Assembly (NCBI RefSeq): GCF_030272615.1
Contig: NC_081406.1
Coordinates: 214,740,997-214,804,996, forward strand
Length of the DNA: 64,000 nucleotides
Direction: 5' to 3'
Source: Cryptomeria japonica
Taxonomy: Eukaryota; Streptophyta; Pinopsida; Cupressales; Cupressaceae
The position numbers and the translations under genes were made by a program. Below, piece by piece: positions 48,414-59,595 of this stretch. Below the pieces are notes generated by a model, which saw only the letters and a program-made list of their open reading frames with translations, was not told the origin of the DNA and ran no database searches. Each line of letters opens with the position of its first letter. The first letter of the stretch is position 1.

Positions 48414-48948
48414 GAGCCCTTATTCTTCCATTCTTAACAATCATCTTTCAAATTTGAAGCATCACACTTATGCTCAAATATATTCAAGCTTTCATTTCAT
48501 ATATGCTCATCATTTAGCCTCTCTTTAAATCAGGAAGTAGATTAAATATGCATGTTTAGAGTACTTTCTTCATCATTTAGCTCAATCATAGGCTAAATAT
48601 AGCATGCTAGGATAGTATTCATACTAACCTCGTCATCTTATCATCTAGTTTATTGCATTTCTAGAATCATACATAGCTTAACAACTATTTCATATTAAAA
48701 TCTATCAAAGCATCTCTCGTTCTCATATTTGCCATCCCTAAACCATTTTGCTCAATGATCTAAGAGAAAAAACATTGGTTTGAGGGACATTGTGAGATAG
48801 AGAACCATGGGACTGTCCTTGGGAAGCTAAGTAACACTACGTTACTCTATAACTTGCATCAAGAAGTCTTGTGTGTGTGTGTGGACTAGTTTATAACATA
48901 ATTTTCACATATTTAGTTTTATTCGCCCACTTTTTCCGCATACATTTC

Positions 48949-48966
48949 TGGCGCCCACCGTGGGGC
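48949..48966 (+). promoter_or_regulatory. Tat primer-binding site
   Basis: TGGCGCCCACCGTGGGGC follows the LTR end by four bases. TGGCGCC-type sites are the norm in plant Tat/Athila elements. I do not assign the tRNA. Confidence 0.8.
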
Positions 48967-49032
48967 TTTACCCCAAATAACAAATCATTTTTTTAAATTG
49001 ATCACTTTTGCAGGTCCGTGGGAAACAGGAAT

Positions 49033-49441
49033 CAGCGCATCGAAAACATACAGTAGTGCATCCGCCTAATAGTCTAGTGCTTTTAGCCTACTGTTTAGCG
49101 CGTGGGCTCTCTGTTTTAGCGCGTGAAGTCCATTTCTTAGTGCATGAGTCTGTTTAACAAATTTTTCCTGTAGGTCTCGACACGGGCAAAACACAGAGTA
49201 GCGCATCAAGCTGACAGATTAGCGCATCCAAACTCCATTTTAGCGCTTGTAATACATAATCCAGCGCATTGAACTCAAACATTAGCGCATCAGATTTAAA
49301 ATTTCCTTGCAGAGTTGTTCGCAGAAAAAAGACAAACACAGAATAGCGCATCCAGAGAACAGAGTAGCGCGTCTACCATAAAGTTTAGCGCATCGCACAT
49401 ATATTGTAGCGCATACAATTTGTTCTGTAGCGCATCAAGAA
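49033..49441 (+). repeat. 21-bp TAGCGC array, first section
   Basis: The core TAGCGC(A/G)T (variants TAGTGC, CAGCGC) occurs at 49033, 49054, 49075, 49096, 49117 and 49138. It then occurs at 49199, 49220, 49241, 49262 and 49283, and at 49344, 49365, 49386, 49407 and 49428. Every step inside a group is exactly 21 bp; groups are separated by 61 bp. Between cores the bases are hardly conserved. Confidence 0.95.
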
Positions 49442-50629
49442 CAAAAAAAAAAAACTTATTGTAACCGAATTAAACTTTTAGACTTGTAGAAGTCCTCCAG
49501 AATCACCTGACATTTTATCTTTTTGTTTGTTTGCAGGGTTCTAACGTTTTTTTGCAGGTAGAGCGAGGAATTTTATTTTTACAAACAAAACGATTTCTTT
49601 TGTTGACCTCTAGAATGAAAAATTTGCTTTGTTGACCATTTCCATTTTTCTAGATCAGCAAATCTTTCTTTAAGATTAAAAAGAACATCATGTTTTTGTG
49701 GAGCAATATCTCTACATAGGTTAGCAAATCACTGAATTAGAGGTTTAAAAAGAACAATTGATTGCTCTGTCTCGAAAGTGGTAGGAATATGCTCTTCCCT
49801 TAACTGGGTGATCAAAAATCCAGACCACTCTTACTACTTTCAGTTATTTCAAAGTATATACATCCTTTAGCAGGCCTACCTTCCCGAGGAGTTGCAATCA
49901 ACTCTTAAAGTCGTTTATGGTCGGTGTGAAGGGAACGACCTAAGTGGGGAACGGCTTTGACGCCAAGAATTCCAACCCACTATAATCAAATGTGGAAAGT
50001 GACGAAAGTCCTTTTCAACAGTTGCGCGCAGTGATTAGCCTTCCCCTAGTATCGTCGAGATACGTAAAGCCTTTGTTCTAAAGGTTGGGAAGCCTCCTGA
50101 GGGAGTTTATCACTGACGGCCGAACGAGAACCCTGATTACAAACCATAGAATTAGAAACTTTAAGCCGAGTCAGTAACCAAACATTGTAACATCATAGTG
50201 CAAGAGTGGGGAAGAATCCGCCCCCAAGATTACTCACCATATATCTCCCAAGATAACTACTCAATTGTGAAGCAATTCACTTTGGGTTAACTTCTGACAA
50301 AAGGCAAAAAAAAGGGCGCCCCCTAGGGGGTGACACGGTTGTTTGAGCTGACGGAGTATCGAGACTAGTGGGCTATGATGTTATTAATGACCCTTGAATA
50401 AAGAGTCTTTCTGAAGTGTCTTACTTGTATCCAAACTTGTTACAACATTGGGGATTTGAACACATCCTCGCAAGAATATACACTTTCTGTTAGATTAAGC
50501 AAAATGATTGTACTTTGTGTGCCGTGCTTACATTTGTTATTTCAGAAAATCATCCATCACACTTGAAAATTTCTCAATAAAATTCAAAATCCACAAAACA
50601 ATCTCCTAAATGGAAAAATCAGGGCAGTC
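49442..50629 (+). other. Tat leader between the two array sections
   Basis: Non-coding. It contains TTTGCAG-type strings (about 49530 and 49548) and a CCCCCTAGGGGG palindrome near 50320. I see no ORF of note and no structural RNA that I recognise. Confidence 0.5.
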
Positions 50630-51276
50630 TAGCGCATAAGAGCAACATCTTAGCGTGTGGAACACATCTATTAGCGCATCCAAACATCAAATTAGCACGT
50701 ACAGTTAAAACAGTAGCGTTTTCAATCCTGAGGTAAACCAGTCTACAATCATTTAGTGCATGCACAACACAATCTAGTGCGTCTCAGTGACCTCTTAGCA
50801 CGTAGGATTCAAAGATTAACGCATAAAACAAAACAGTTAGCGCGTCGCCAACCCAGTGTAGCGCGTAATTTTTCAAAAATTTGCAAACAACAATTTTCAA
50901 CAGTCCTATTTTAGTGCGTGACCGCCACATCCTAGCGCGTAGCATACATACATTAGCGCATCTACTCAAACAACTAGCGCGTGTCAGGCCCAATGTAGCA
51001 CATAACTTTTTCAAAAAATTCAACAGCAACTTTCAACAGACCTAACTTTAGCGCGTGAAAGAAACAGCTTAGCGCGTAGACACATATTATAGCATATATT
51101 CTTCAACAGTTAGCGCATTTAAAGCACAGTCTAGCGCGTATATTTTTCATAGTCAAAACAAAAATTTTCCAGAATCTAAATTTTAGCGCGTATCATGGGG
51201 CAGATTAGCGCGTGTGCTCTTTCCTTTAGCGCATCAAAGAAATTAAGTAGCGCATCTAATCTCTGTTCTAGCGCGT
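50630..51276 (+). repeat. 21-bp TAGCGC array, second section
   Basis: Cores occur at 50630, 50651, 50672, 50693 and 50714, then 50754, 50775, 50796, 50817, 50838 and 50859. Further groups are 50912, 50933, 50954, 50975 and 50996, then 51049, 51070, 51090, 51111 and 51132, then 51184, 51206, 51227, 51248 and 51269. Steps are 21 bp with rare 20 or 22. The spacers between groups are alike (T-rich, then CAAACAACAATTTTC-like), so a five-core unit of about 135-145 bp has itself been repeated. Confidence 0.95.
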
Positions 51277-51739
51277 GATCAAAAGCTGAAAAACAGAAAG
51301 TTGAAACTAAGAATTTTTGAAAATTTCAAAAACATTTTAAAAGACTTTTTCATCAAAAATTCATCTTTTTTCAAACTAGAGTGACAAAAACAAACCATTT
51401 AAAACTTTTCTCAAGTCAAATTTGTGTCAAACAAAGTTGTCAGAATCTGAAACGAATCGCATAATAGAGGACGTCTCTCCTATCATAATCCGGAAAATTT
51501 TCATCATTAGTCTCAATCAATTCCTTTAACATCTTACGGATTTTTATCTCACAAACACTTGTCTAGAAATTCTCCAATCGTCAAATCTAGTTTCCAGATC
51601 GGGAAGCTTTTATCCATATCGTTTGACACGCTTTATCGTGAAGGGGCAACCTTCATTCTGATAAAGTAAGATTTGAAATTTCCAAAACAAGAATCAACTG
51701 AATCCAAACCAATCAAAGGAAATCATTGATCACTCTTGC

Positions 51740-52126
51740 ATGACTAATCCCCTTATTCTGAGAAGAAAGAACCTCTATTGTAACATCACGTTGAAGAAAC
51801 AACAACCTAGCTTTTCCAAATTCATCAAGCGAAATAAGTTTTTATATATCAATCGTCAACTCTTCAAATCTCATCGGGTATTTATTCATCACGTCAAACG
51901 TTATATCCAAAACAAATCTAGCAAATTTGACAAAGAACCCCTGAAAATAAGAGCATACTGTCAAAAGTCTGCTTTTAATCAAAAGATAAACCGAGGTGGG
52001 AAAATCAATCCAACATTCTTACCCGACGAGTGCATCACATATAACACATCTCGACCAGAACCACCAACGCCCGAACGACACATCGAAGAGGCTTTTGTTC
52101 CTTTCATCACTGAAAGCTTCTACTAA
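51740..52126 (+). CDS. Small ORF upstream of gag (128 codons)
   Basis: A Lys/Arg-rich protein with an acidic C-terminus, open from ATG 51740 to TAA 52126, in a different phase from gag (start 52185). I recognise no domain. Some Tat-lineage elements carry an extra ORF before gag, and this could be the counterpart. It could also be chance, because the region is AT-rich with few stops. It is the only uninterrupted ORF in the element with an ATG close to gag. Confidence 0.4.
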   Translation: MTNPLILRRKNLYCNITLKKQQPSFSKFIKRNKFLYINRQLFKSHRVFIHHVKRYIQNKSSKFDKEPLKIRAYCQKSAFNQKINRGGKINPTFLPDECITYNTSRPEPPTPERHIEEAFVPFITESFY

Positions 52127-52184
52127 AATGCCTGTTACTCGCTCTTAATGAGACAAACAAAGCAAGGCACATGCAGAATCAAGT

Positions 52185-54587
52185 ATGAATCGAAGATTAT
52201 CAAATCCTGTTGAAGTTCCACCCGTAGAAGAACCTGAAATTACCGACACCCTTCTTAGAGAATGTCAAGTAAATCCCGCCTTCCAAAAACTTGTCGAAAA
52301 GCTCATAGAAAATGACAAGGAAAAATATTTGTTGATGCTCACAAGCAAGGGCGTTAAACTTCCAGAAGATTTTGACCCAAATCTTTTTCAAACCGAATCT
52401 CGGCAATATGCATCTCAAGAACAAAACCGAGAAGAAGAAACTCACATACCTGAACAACATAACTTTGAACAACACATTCCAGAACAATGCATACCAAAAA
52501 TGCGTATACCTGAACTAGAAACACCAGAGCAACATATACCATTTACCACTCCCTTTCAGCTGAGAACCAATACAAGGCAAGAACTTTTTCCTCGGCAAGA
52601 CAATGCACCCTTGATTTCTCTTACTCAACAAATGCAAATGTTACAAAGGCAAATATAGGATATGCAACAAGGGACAACAGTGCGGTACTCTTTAAATGAA
52701 ATCTGTCATTATCCATTTGACAGAAGCTTGAACATGGAGCCTTTTCCTCCAAACTCAGACGTTCCCAAATTTGATAAATATGATGGGAAAGGTGATCCTC
52801 GGGATCATGTTCGAGAATTTTGCACCATGAGTCTTGAATTTGCTCATGATGACACTTATCTAATGAGGTTGTTCCCAAGAAGCCTGGGAGGACAAAAAAT
52901 GGAATGGTTATCCAAGATTACACCACCTGTCAGATCATTTGACGAATTGGTTAACAAATTCATCACCCACTATTCTTACAACATCCAACATGCCATAACC
53001 ATGCTAGATGTTTGCAACACCAAACAAAAGAACAATGAAACATTCATGTTCCTTCAGCGTTGGCAACGCATGGTATCTAGATATCCTCGCAATATTCCTG
53101 AAAAGGAGAAAATGGAAATCTTCATTGATAACTTAAATGGTGAGATGAGTTACAGACTCAAACTTCAATGCATACCATCCTTTGCCAAATTGATTGAAAA
53201 TGGCATTCAAGTAGAGGAAGCTTGTGTCAAAAAGGGAACACTCAAATTCTACAAGGAAGGAACAAATCCATCAAACTACAATAACCAAAACAACACCAAC
53301 TTTGACAAATCTAGATTTTGGACTCGAAACAAAAACGAAAGCAACAATGAATCACATGATCCTAAATCAAAACAACCAGTGCTTGCATTATCTGGAAATC
53401 CTCAGAACATGAAAAATGCTAAAAATGCTACTCCCAGTGCTAATACGTATACGCAAAACACTGATCAAGGACAAATCAACACCAACAACACCAACGATAA
53501 TCAAGGCAAAAACATGAATCCAGGACCTAACAACAATCCACGCAACAATACAAACAATTTCCAAAAGCGTATCTTCACACCACTGGGACAATCATTAGAA
53601 TCCACATTCAGAGAACTTTTGGCAAACAAGGTTCTTTCTTTACCACCACTCAACAATTATGAACCCCCAGTCAAACCACCTTGGTGGAATGATTCACACT
53701 ATTGTGATTTCCATCGCAACAAGGGTCATAGAACAAACGAGTGCATGAGATTGAAACACATAATCCAGGACATGATTGATCGAGGTGACTTAACGGTAGA
53801 TGGTCTCAAAACAAATAATGATCACGAAGCCTTCAAAAATCCTCTCCCAAATTACAACAAAGATGGAGCATCAACTTCAAATGATACACACGGAGCTCGT
53901 ATTAATCACATTTATGATAACACTATCAATCATATATCAGCTGAAGATCATCAAGTAAATGTCATCACCATCCGAGATCAGCATGATCATAAATCTGTCA
54001 ATGTAACAACCCGCACTCAGAAATATGTCTTGAAGGGACATACTGCACCTACAACTACCACACCTAAAATCCAATATGACTTGGTTAACCAACTATGCAA
54101 GACTCCAGCTCAGATATCTATCCTGGAATTATTAAAACTATCACCCAAGCACAAAGACATATTGGAGCAAGCATTATTGGAAACAAATGTACCTCAAAAT
54201 CTGGATACAGACAGATTTCAAGCCATGGTCGCCCATATGACAAAATCTCATAACCTCACCTTCTCAGAGCATGACAATACCTCATTGAGTCATCCGCATA
54301 ATACCCCTCTCCATATTGAAGTCATTGTTTGCAAACACCGAGTCAAGAGAGTCCTAATAGATGGAGGAGCTGGCCTTAATATTTGTACTTTAAAGCTTAT
54401 CCATGCATTAGGCTTCTCAGAAGAATCTATTGATCCTTGCAAAAAGATTACCATAAAAGCATATGATGATGAGGAACGGTCCTCTAAGGGCACAGTCATA
54501 TTACCTATTCAAGTAGGCCCAGTACAAAAGGATACTATTTGTCAAGTCTTAGATATTGATCTAACCTACAATATTTTGTTAGGATGA
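52185..54587 (+). pseudogene. gag: Tat gag and protease
   Basis: One phase broken by TAG at 52656 and TGA at 54585. The capsid-type gag domain runs from DGKGDPRDHVREF (about 52780) through MEWLSKITPPVRSFDEL to ENGIQVEEACVKKG (53240). An Asn/Gln-rich linker and a CxFH-type zinc motif (CDFHRNKGHRTNEC, 53704-53745) follow. Protease lies near 54290-54580 with the active site VLIDGGAGLNIC (DGG rather than DSG or DTG). Gag packages the RNA and protease cleaves the polyprotein. The TGA at 54585 follows NILLG where the family continues with an Arg. Confidence 0.88.
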
Positions 54588-54602
54588 CCCTGGATACATG
54601 AA

Positions 54603-56090
54603 ATGCAAGCAGTCCCTTCTACATATCACCAGTGTGTCAAGTTTCCTTATGATGGACAAGAAATCTCCATATCTGCTGATTATAATCCATTTCAACATTG
54701 CAATGCAATGGGGGTAGCCCAGGACAGTTTGGTTCCTCATAATAGAGAAAAGCAGCAATCTTCAACATCAGATCCATATACAGCAAAATCCAACTCCTTA
54801 TGGGGAGACTTCAAGCAGAAAATGCAAATCAAAGACCAAGGCATGGGAGAATACTCTTTGGAGCCTTTATATTTGGCAAAATTGCCCACCTCACCTAGAT
54901 CGCATGGTTTGCCTACTACATCAACACAACTGGCTACTCAGCCCCTCACTAAATTTGATGGTAACTTCATCCAATTAGGTACTCTAGGACATGAATCAGA
55001 AGACAAAGATGTTCTTAGCTGGTTAAACAAAGATGAAGAAGAAAATCATAGAACAGCTGCTCTGGACATTATTCTACCAACACACATGTATGGAAAAGGC
55101 TACTCAATCATGAAACAAATGGGATACGACGGTAAAGGACCCATTGGCAAACGCAAAGAGGGAGTTACTGAACCTATCGATCTTCCTTCACAACCTAGCA
55201 GAAACAAAGCAGGATTGGGCTCTAAACTCACGTTCCTATTAAAGCGGCTACCTCACCTACCTGTCAAACCTCAATGGAAGGAAAAGAAGAAGTACAAAGA
55301 AGAATCCTGGCAGGAAGCACTTTTTGAATCAGCAGAAACAATCCGCAAGGCACGGGAACGTCAAGATCAGAAGTTACATCAGGAAAAACTTCTAAGTCAT
55401 AAGAAGGCCCTATCTATAGTAGTAGCTCATATTCAAACACCAATATCTCAAGAACAAATCAGGACATCTTCAAATACCGTTATTCCTCCCCGAAGAAGCA
55501 CAGTCTATGAACAAATCCAGCAAGTAGAAGATGGATCTGATACAGAATCAACACAAAATATCAAAATAGTATCTATCATCAAAGATTTGTTTTCACCATA
55601 CAACACACCTGTTTACAGCATAGATAGAATCTGGGATGATGCCTATGAAACAGATTCTAATGAATATGAATGGGGTACTTGCTCCGATGCTACTACTGAT
55701 ATCCTGGAGGATACTGATTCTATATCCCTTTCTCCGGAAGAACATAACGCAGAGGATAGACCTCTTGAATTTGGACCACAACATATCTATGATGCTCTGG
55801 AAAGTGAACAGAAACATTATGAACAAATCTATGTGGAAGACGATACCATCGAGGACCTCGACGCAATCCTAAATTTCTTTAAACCAAAAACCCAGCACGA
55901 TGCAAATTATATCCTAACACTTACGGTAGCCGAACTTGATCCACCCAACGATTCCTTACCACTTGTCTTTCCTGACCTCATCGACTGGGACAAACCTAAA
56001 ACAAGTGATATACCTATTTTCCCAAATGATGCATCTATTGTCCATTACCTATGTACCGTAAATCCAAAAACAGGCTCTACCAGTGAATGA
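54603..56090 (+). pseudogene. Tat polyprotein segment with G-patch domain
   Basis: Same phase as gag-protease, between protease and RT. A G-patch-like motif lies at about 55087-55215: GKGYSIMKQMGYDGKGPIGK followed by KEGV...NKAGLG. This is the glycine-patterned module of RNA-binding proteins and helicase cofactors. A charged helix (KARERQDQKLHQEKLLSHKK) and a long acidic region follow. G-patches are known after protease in some retroviruses and in some plant gypsy polyproteins. Here it may bind RNA or stimulate RT; that is inference. Ends in TGA at 56088. Confidence 0.75.
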
Positions 56091-57728
56091 AATAATGATA
56101 TCTGTCAATTAGGGAGTGCCAAGTCTCTCAGTCGCAAAAATGCATCAAATAACGAATCTAATGCTGAAAACCAGTCAATGGCAGCTCTAGATCATAAAAA
56201 AGTAAAAATAAAGGACGCATCGGAGGGTGAAAACATTTTTAAGGCACCTAACGATGGGAGACTTGACACCCTTCCTGAGCACTTTCATGAGCGATCGCCC
56301 ATATTGATTGAGGCTACTCAATCAATCAACATTGGTACCACAGAAGCAGCTAGAAATATACATCTTGCAGAATCTCTGACAGAGGCAGAAAGATCGGCAT
56401 TCATCATCTTCTTTAAAGAACAACAAATCAACTTTGCTTGGTCATATGTTGATATGCCTGGAGTAGATCCACACTTAATCATGCATCACTTGTCCATCTC
56501 TACCGGAATTAAGCCAGTCAAGCAAAAGCTATGAAAGATGAATCCACAGATGGCACTCATGGTCAAAACTGAACTAAAAAAATTATTAGACGTCGGATTC
56601 ATCTGACCCATTGACTATGCAGAGTGGATATCCAATATTGTTCCAGTATCAAAACCGGATGGTAGTATCAGAATATGCACTGACTTCAGAGACATCAACA
56701 AAGCTTGTCCCAAAGATGACTTTCCTCTGCCAAGTATCGACATAATTGTAGATCTCACAGCAGGCCATGCAATGCTCTCACTAATGGATGGTTTCTTAGG
56801 CTATAACCAAATCAAGATAGCTCCTGAAGATCAAGATAAAACAACATTCACCTGTCCTTGGGGGACGTACTGTTGGAATGTCATGCCTTTTGGCTTGAAA
56901 AATGCGGGAGCCACTTATCAAAGAGCAATGACAACCATATTCCATGATATGATGCACACATTTATGGAAGACTATGTGGATGATTTACTAGCAAAATCCT
57001 TCACCAGAGCTGAACATCTTGGCATCCTAACAAAGATCTTTGATCGATTGCAAAAATTCCAAGTCTGACTTAACCCTAAGAAGTGTGTCTTCGGGGTTAC
57101 ATCAGGCAAGTTACTAGGCTACATAGTATCAGCTAAAGGTATTGAAGTTGATCCAGCAAAGGTACAAGCCATCATGGACATGCCACCACCAAAGAATATC
57201 AGTCAACTTAGATCTCTACAAGGATGACTTCAATCAATCAGGTGATTCATTGCTCAACTACCAGATAAAAGTCTGCCATTTAACCACTTGCTACACAAAA
57301 ATGTATCATTCAGATGGGAGACTAAGTGTGCAGAATCTTTTTACCAAATTAAACAGTACCTGATGAATCCACCGGTTCTAGTATCACCAGTTGCCGGAAA
57401 GCCTCTTATACTATATATCTCAACAATAGATATTTCATTGGGGGCACTATTGGCACAAGAAGATCAACAGGGAAAGGAACGTGCCATATACTACATCAGT
57501 AGAATATTGAATGGCTATGAGCTCAACTATACATTCATTGAAAAAGCTTGCCTAACAGTAGTCTTTGCATCTCAGAAATTTTGACATTACATGCTAGCAC
57601 ACACCATAAAGCTAGTGGCAAAAATTGATCCTCTCAAATATCTACTCAGCAAAGCTGCTCTTATAGGCCGATTGGCTAAATGGGTCATGATTCTCAGTGA
57701 ATTCGACATCCAATACACAGAAAGATGA
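56091..57728 (+). pseudogene. pol: Tat reverse transcriptase and first RNase H
   Basis: Same phase, with TGA at 56532, 56604, 57066, 57225, 57243, 57582 and 57726. RT motifs: PVSKPDGSIRICTDFRDINKA (56647-56703 region), MDGFLGYNQIKI, MPFGLKNAGATYQRAM and catalytic YVDD (56973-56984). The thumb and connection follow. First RNase H: LYISTIDISLGALLAQED (57407-57460) and RAIYYISRIL. Each TGA stands where the family usually has Arg, so CGA-to-TGA changes are likely. No indels are seen over this segment. Confidence 0.9.
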
Positions 57729-57758
57729 GCCATCAAAGGACAAGCAATTGCAGATCAG

Positions 57759-58260
57759 TTGGCCGAAGCACCGCTACCAGGCAAACAAACCATGGAGGTT
57801 GAATTTCCAGACAGGGATGTACTTGTTCTTTCTACTAAACAATGGACCCTATACTTTGACGGATCCTATACTCAACATGGTTTAGGTGTCGGCATTCTGT
57901 TCATCACTCCTAAAGGACACACTATGCCAAAATCATACAGACTTATGTTTCCATGCACAAATAATGTGGCTGAATGTGAAGCACTAGTCATAGGCATCAA
58001 AATGGCCATAGAATGGAAAATCATAGAGTTAAAAGTCTATGGAGACTCACAACTGGTCATTAATCAAATTAATAACAACTATCAGACAAAGGACGACAAG
58101 CTACTGCCTTACAAACGAATGGTGGATGACTTCAAACAGTATTTTGTGCACATCACCTTCGAGCAAATACCAAGGTTGAACAACAAAGCAACCGATGCAA
58201 TGGCTACAATCGCTTTGCTACTACAAATTCCTGAGCAACAGAGTCGTTATGAGTTCCTGG
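57759..58260 (+). pseudogene. Tat second (archaeal-like) RNase H
   Basis: WTLYFDGSYTQHGLGVGILF carries the first catalytic Asp. The block NNVAECEALVIGIKMA carries the Glu, VYGDSQLVINQI the next Asp, and NNKATDAMATIAL the last. This additional RNase H, of the archaeal/plant type, sits between the pol RNase H and integrase. It marks the Tat lineage. The first RNase H may have become a connection-like domain, as proposed for this group. Confidence 0.9.
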
Positions 58261-59595
58261 TAGAGCAACTGTTCTCCCCCGCCTATGACCACTCCGAATC
58301 CCATGTTATCTATGCCTTGACTGGTTCCGATTCTCCGCTATATGGACCGATATACGACTACCTCAAGCATAATATCTTACCCATTGACCAATCCCGTAAC
58401 CAAAAACGTAACTTTATCCGGCAAGCTACCCGTTACACCCTTACCGCTGATACTCTATATCATCAAGGTCTCGATGGTACTCTTCTTCATTGTCTTGATC
58501 GTAATGATTCCGATTTGGCTTTACATGAGCTTCATGAGGGTATTTGTGGCACACATTCAAGTGTCACTACTCTTGCTAAAAAGCTTCTAAGGATAGGATA
58601 CTACTGGCCTACAATGGAGAAAGATTCATATCACTTTGCCAAGAAATGTCCTAAATGCCAAATCCATGGTAATCTGATACATGCACCAGCACAGGAACTG
58701 CAGCCCTTTACAACATCATGGCCCTTTTTGTCAGTGGGGACTGGACCTAGTTGGCAAAATTCATCCGTCCTCTTCAAATGGACACAAGTTCATTATAACA
58801 GCAATAGAATACTTTACAAAATGGATCGAAGCAGTTCTCATGACCATAGTGACCGGGAAACAAATTGCCTCTTTCATCCTAAATTATCTGATTTGCAGAT
58901 ATGGTATTCCAAGTTCAATCATCACAGATAATGGACGGCCCTTCAAAAATCAAGATGTCCAAGAACTATGTGAAAAATTCAAAATCCAACATTGGTTTTC
59001 TACACCATACTACCCACAGGGAAATGGTCAAGCAGAAGCATCTAACAAAACAATCCTAAAAATCCTCAAGAAAACAGTGAATGATGCAGGCAAAGATTGG
59101 CATGTACAACTCAATCCAGCACTTTGGGCATACAGGACTAGCATTCGCACACCTACAGGAGCAACACCATATTCATTGGTATATGGATCAGAGGCTATTT
59201 TACCCTTAGAGGTAGAAATTCCATCTCTTAGAGTCTCTTTGAAAGGTTTAATCCCTGATGAAGAGTATCGAGTTAACCAACTGCAAGAACTGGAACTATT
59301 AGATGAAAGACGCCAACATGCTTATACTCATCTCAAAGCATATCAACAACGCATGTGCAGAAGCTACAATCACAAGGTCATTCCTCGCAACTTCAAGGTT
59401 GGTGATCTAGTCCTCAAAGAAAATCCAAGAAATCAGCAAGATCAAGAAAAGAAAGGGAAATTTGAACCTAACTGGTTGGGTCCCTATGTCATCATATCAG
59501 TCTATGGATCAGGTGCCTATCAGCTAACAAATTCTGAAGGAGATGTGCTCGATGATCCAATTAACAGCATTCATCTGAAGAAGTACTATACTTAA
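58261..59595 (+). pseudogene. Tat integrase, one frameshift
   Basis: HHCC zinc domain at about 58520-58675 (LHELHEGICGTHS, KKCPKCQIHG). The core has its first Asp in WGLDLVG (58735), the second in ITDNGRPF (58920) and the Glu in NGQAEASNK (59030). The C-terminal domain has NFKVGDLVLKENPR and NWLGPYVI. The phase changes by one base near 58725-58729, a run of five T that looks one T too long. Both sides are otherwise open. The stop at 59593-59595 is the natural end. Confidence 0.9.

Larger units (their letters stand above)
47443..48944 (+). repeat. Tat element 5' LTR
   Basis: It begins TGTTTGGCACTATAG and ends CCGCATACA, followed by the primer site. It contains an AT-rich section of TTTAATTAAAT words (about 47490-47760), a ~52-bp tandem repeat (about 47911-48060) and a TATA box at 48406. 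Its length of about 1.5 kb is normal for the lineage. Confidence 0.75.

Noticed and set aside
49790-50260. Possible rRNA-derived sequence in the Tat leader
   Set aside because: The GC-mixed composition suggested it, but I see no conserved rRNA motif.
49033-51276. CRISPR-like regular array
   Set aside because: Only 6-8 bp are conserved per 21-bp unit, there are no repeat/spacer units of CRISPR size and no cas genes, and the context is a plant retrotransposon leader.
52185-57728. TGA recoding or an altered genetic code in the Tat polyprotein
   Set aside because: The same element's antisense gene is broken by TAG and the pol also has a frameshift, so ordinary decay by C-to-T change is simpler.
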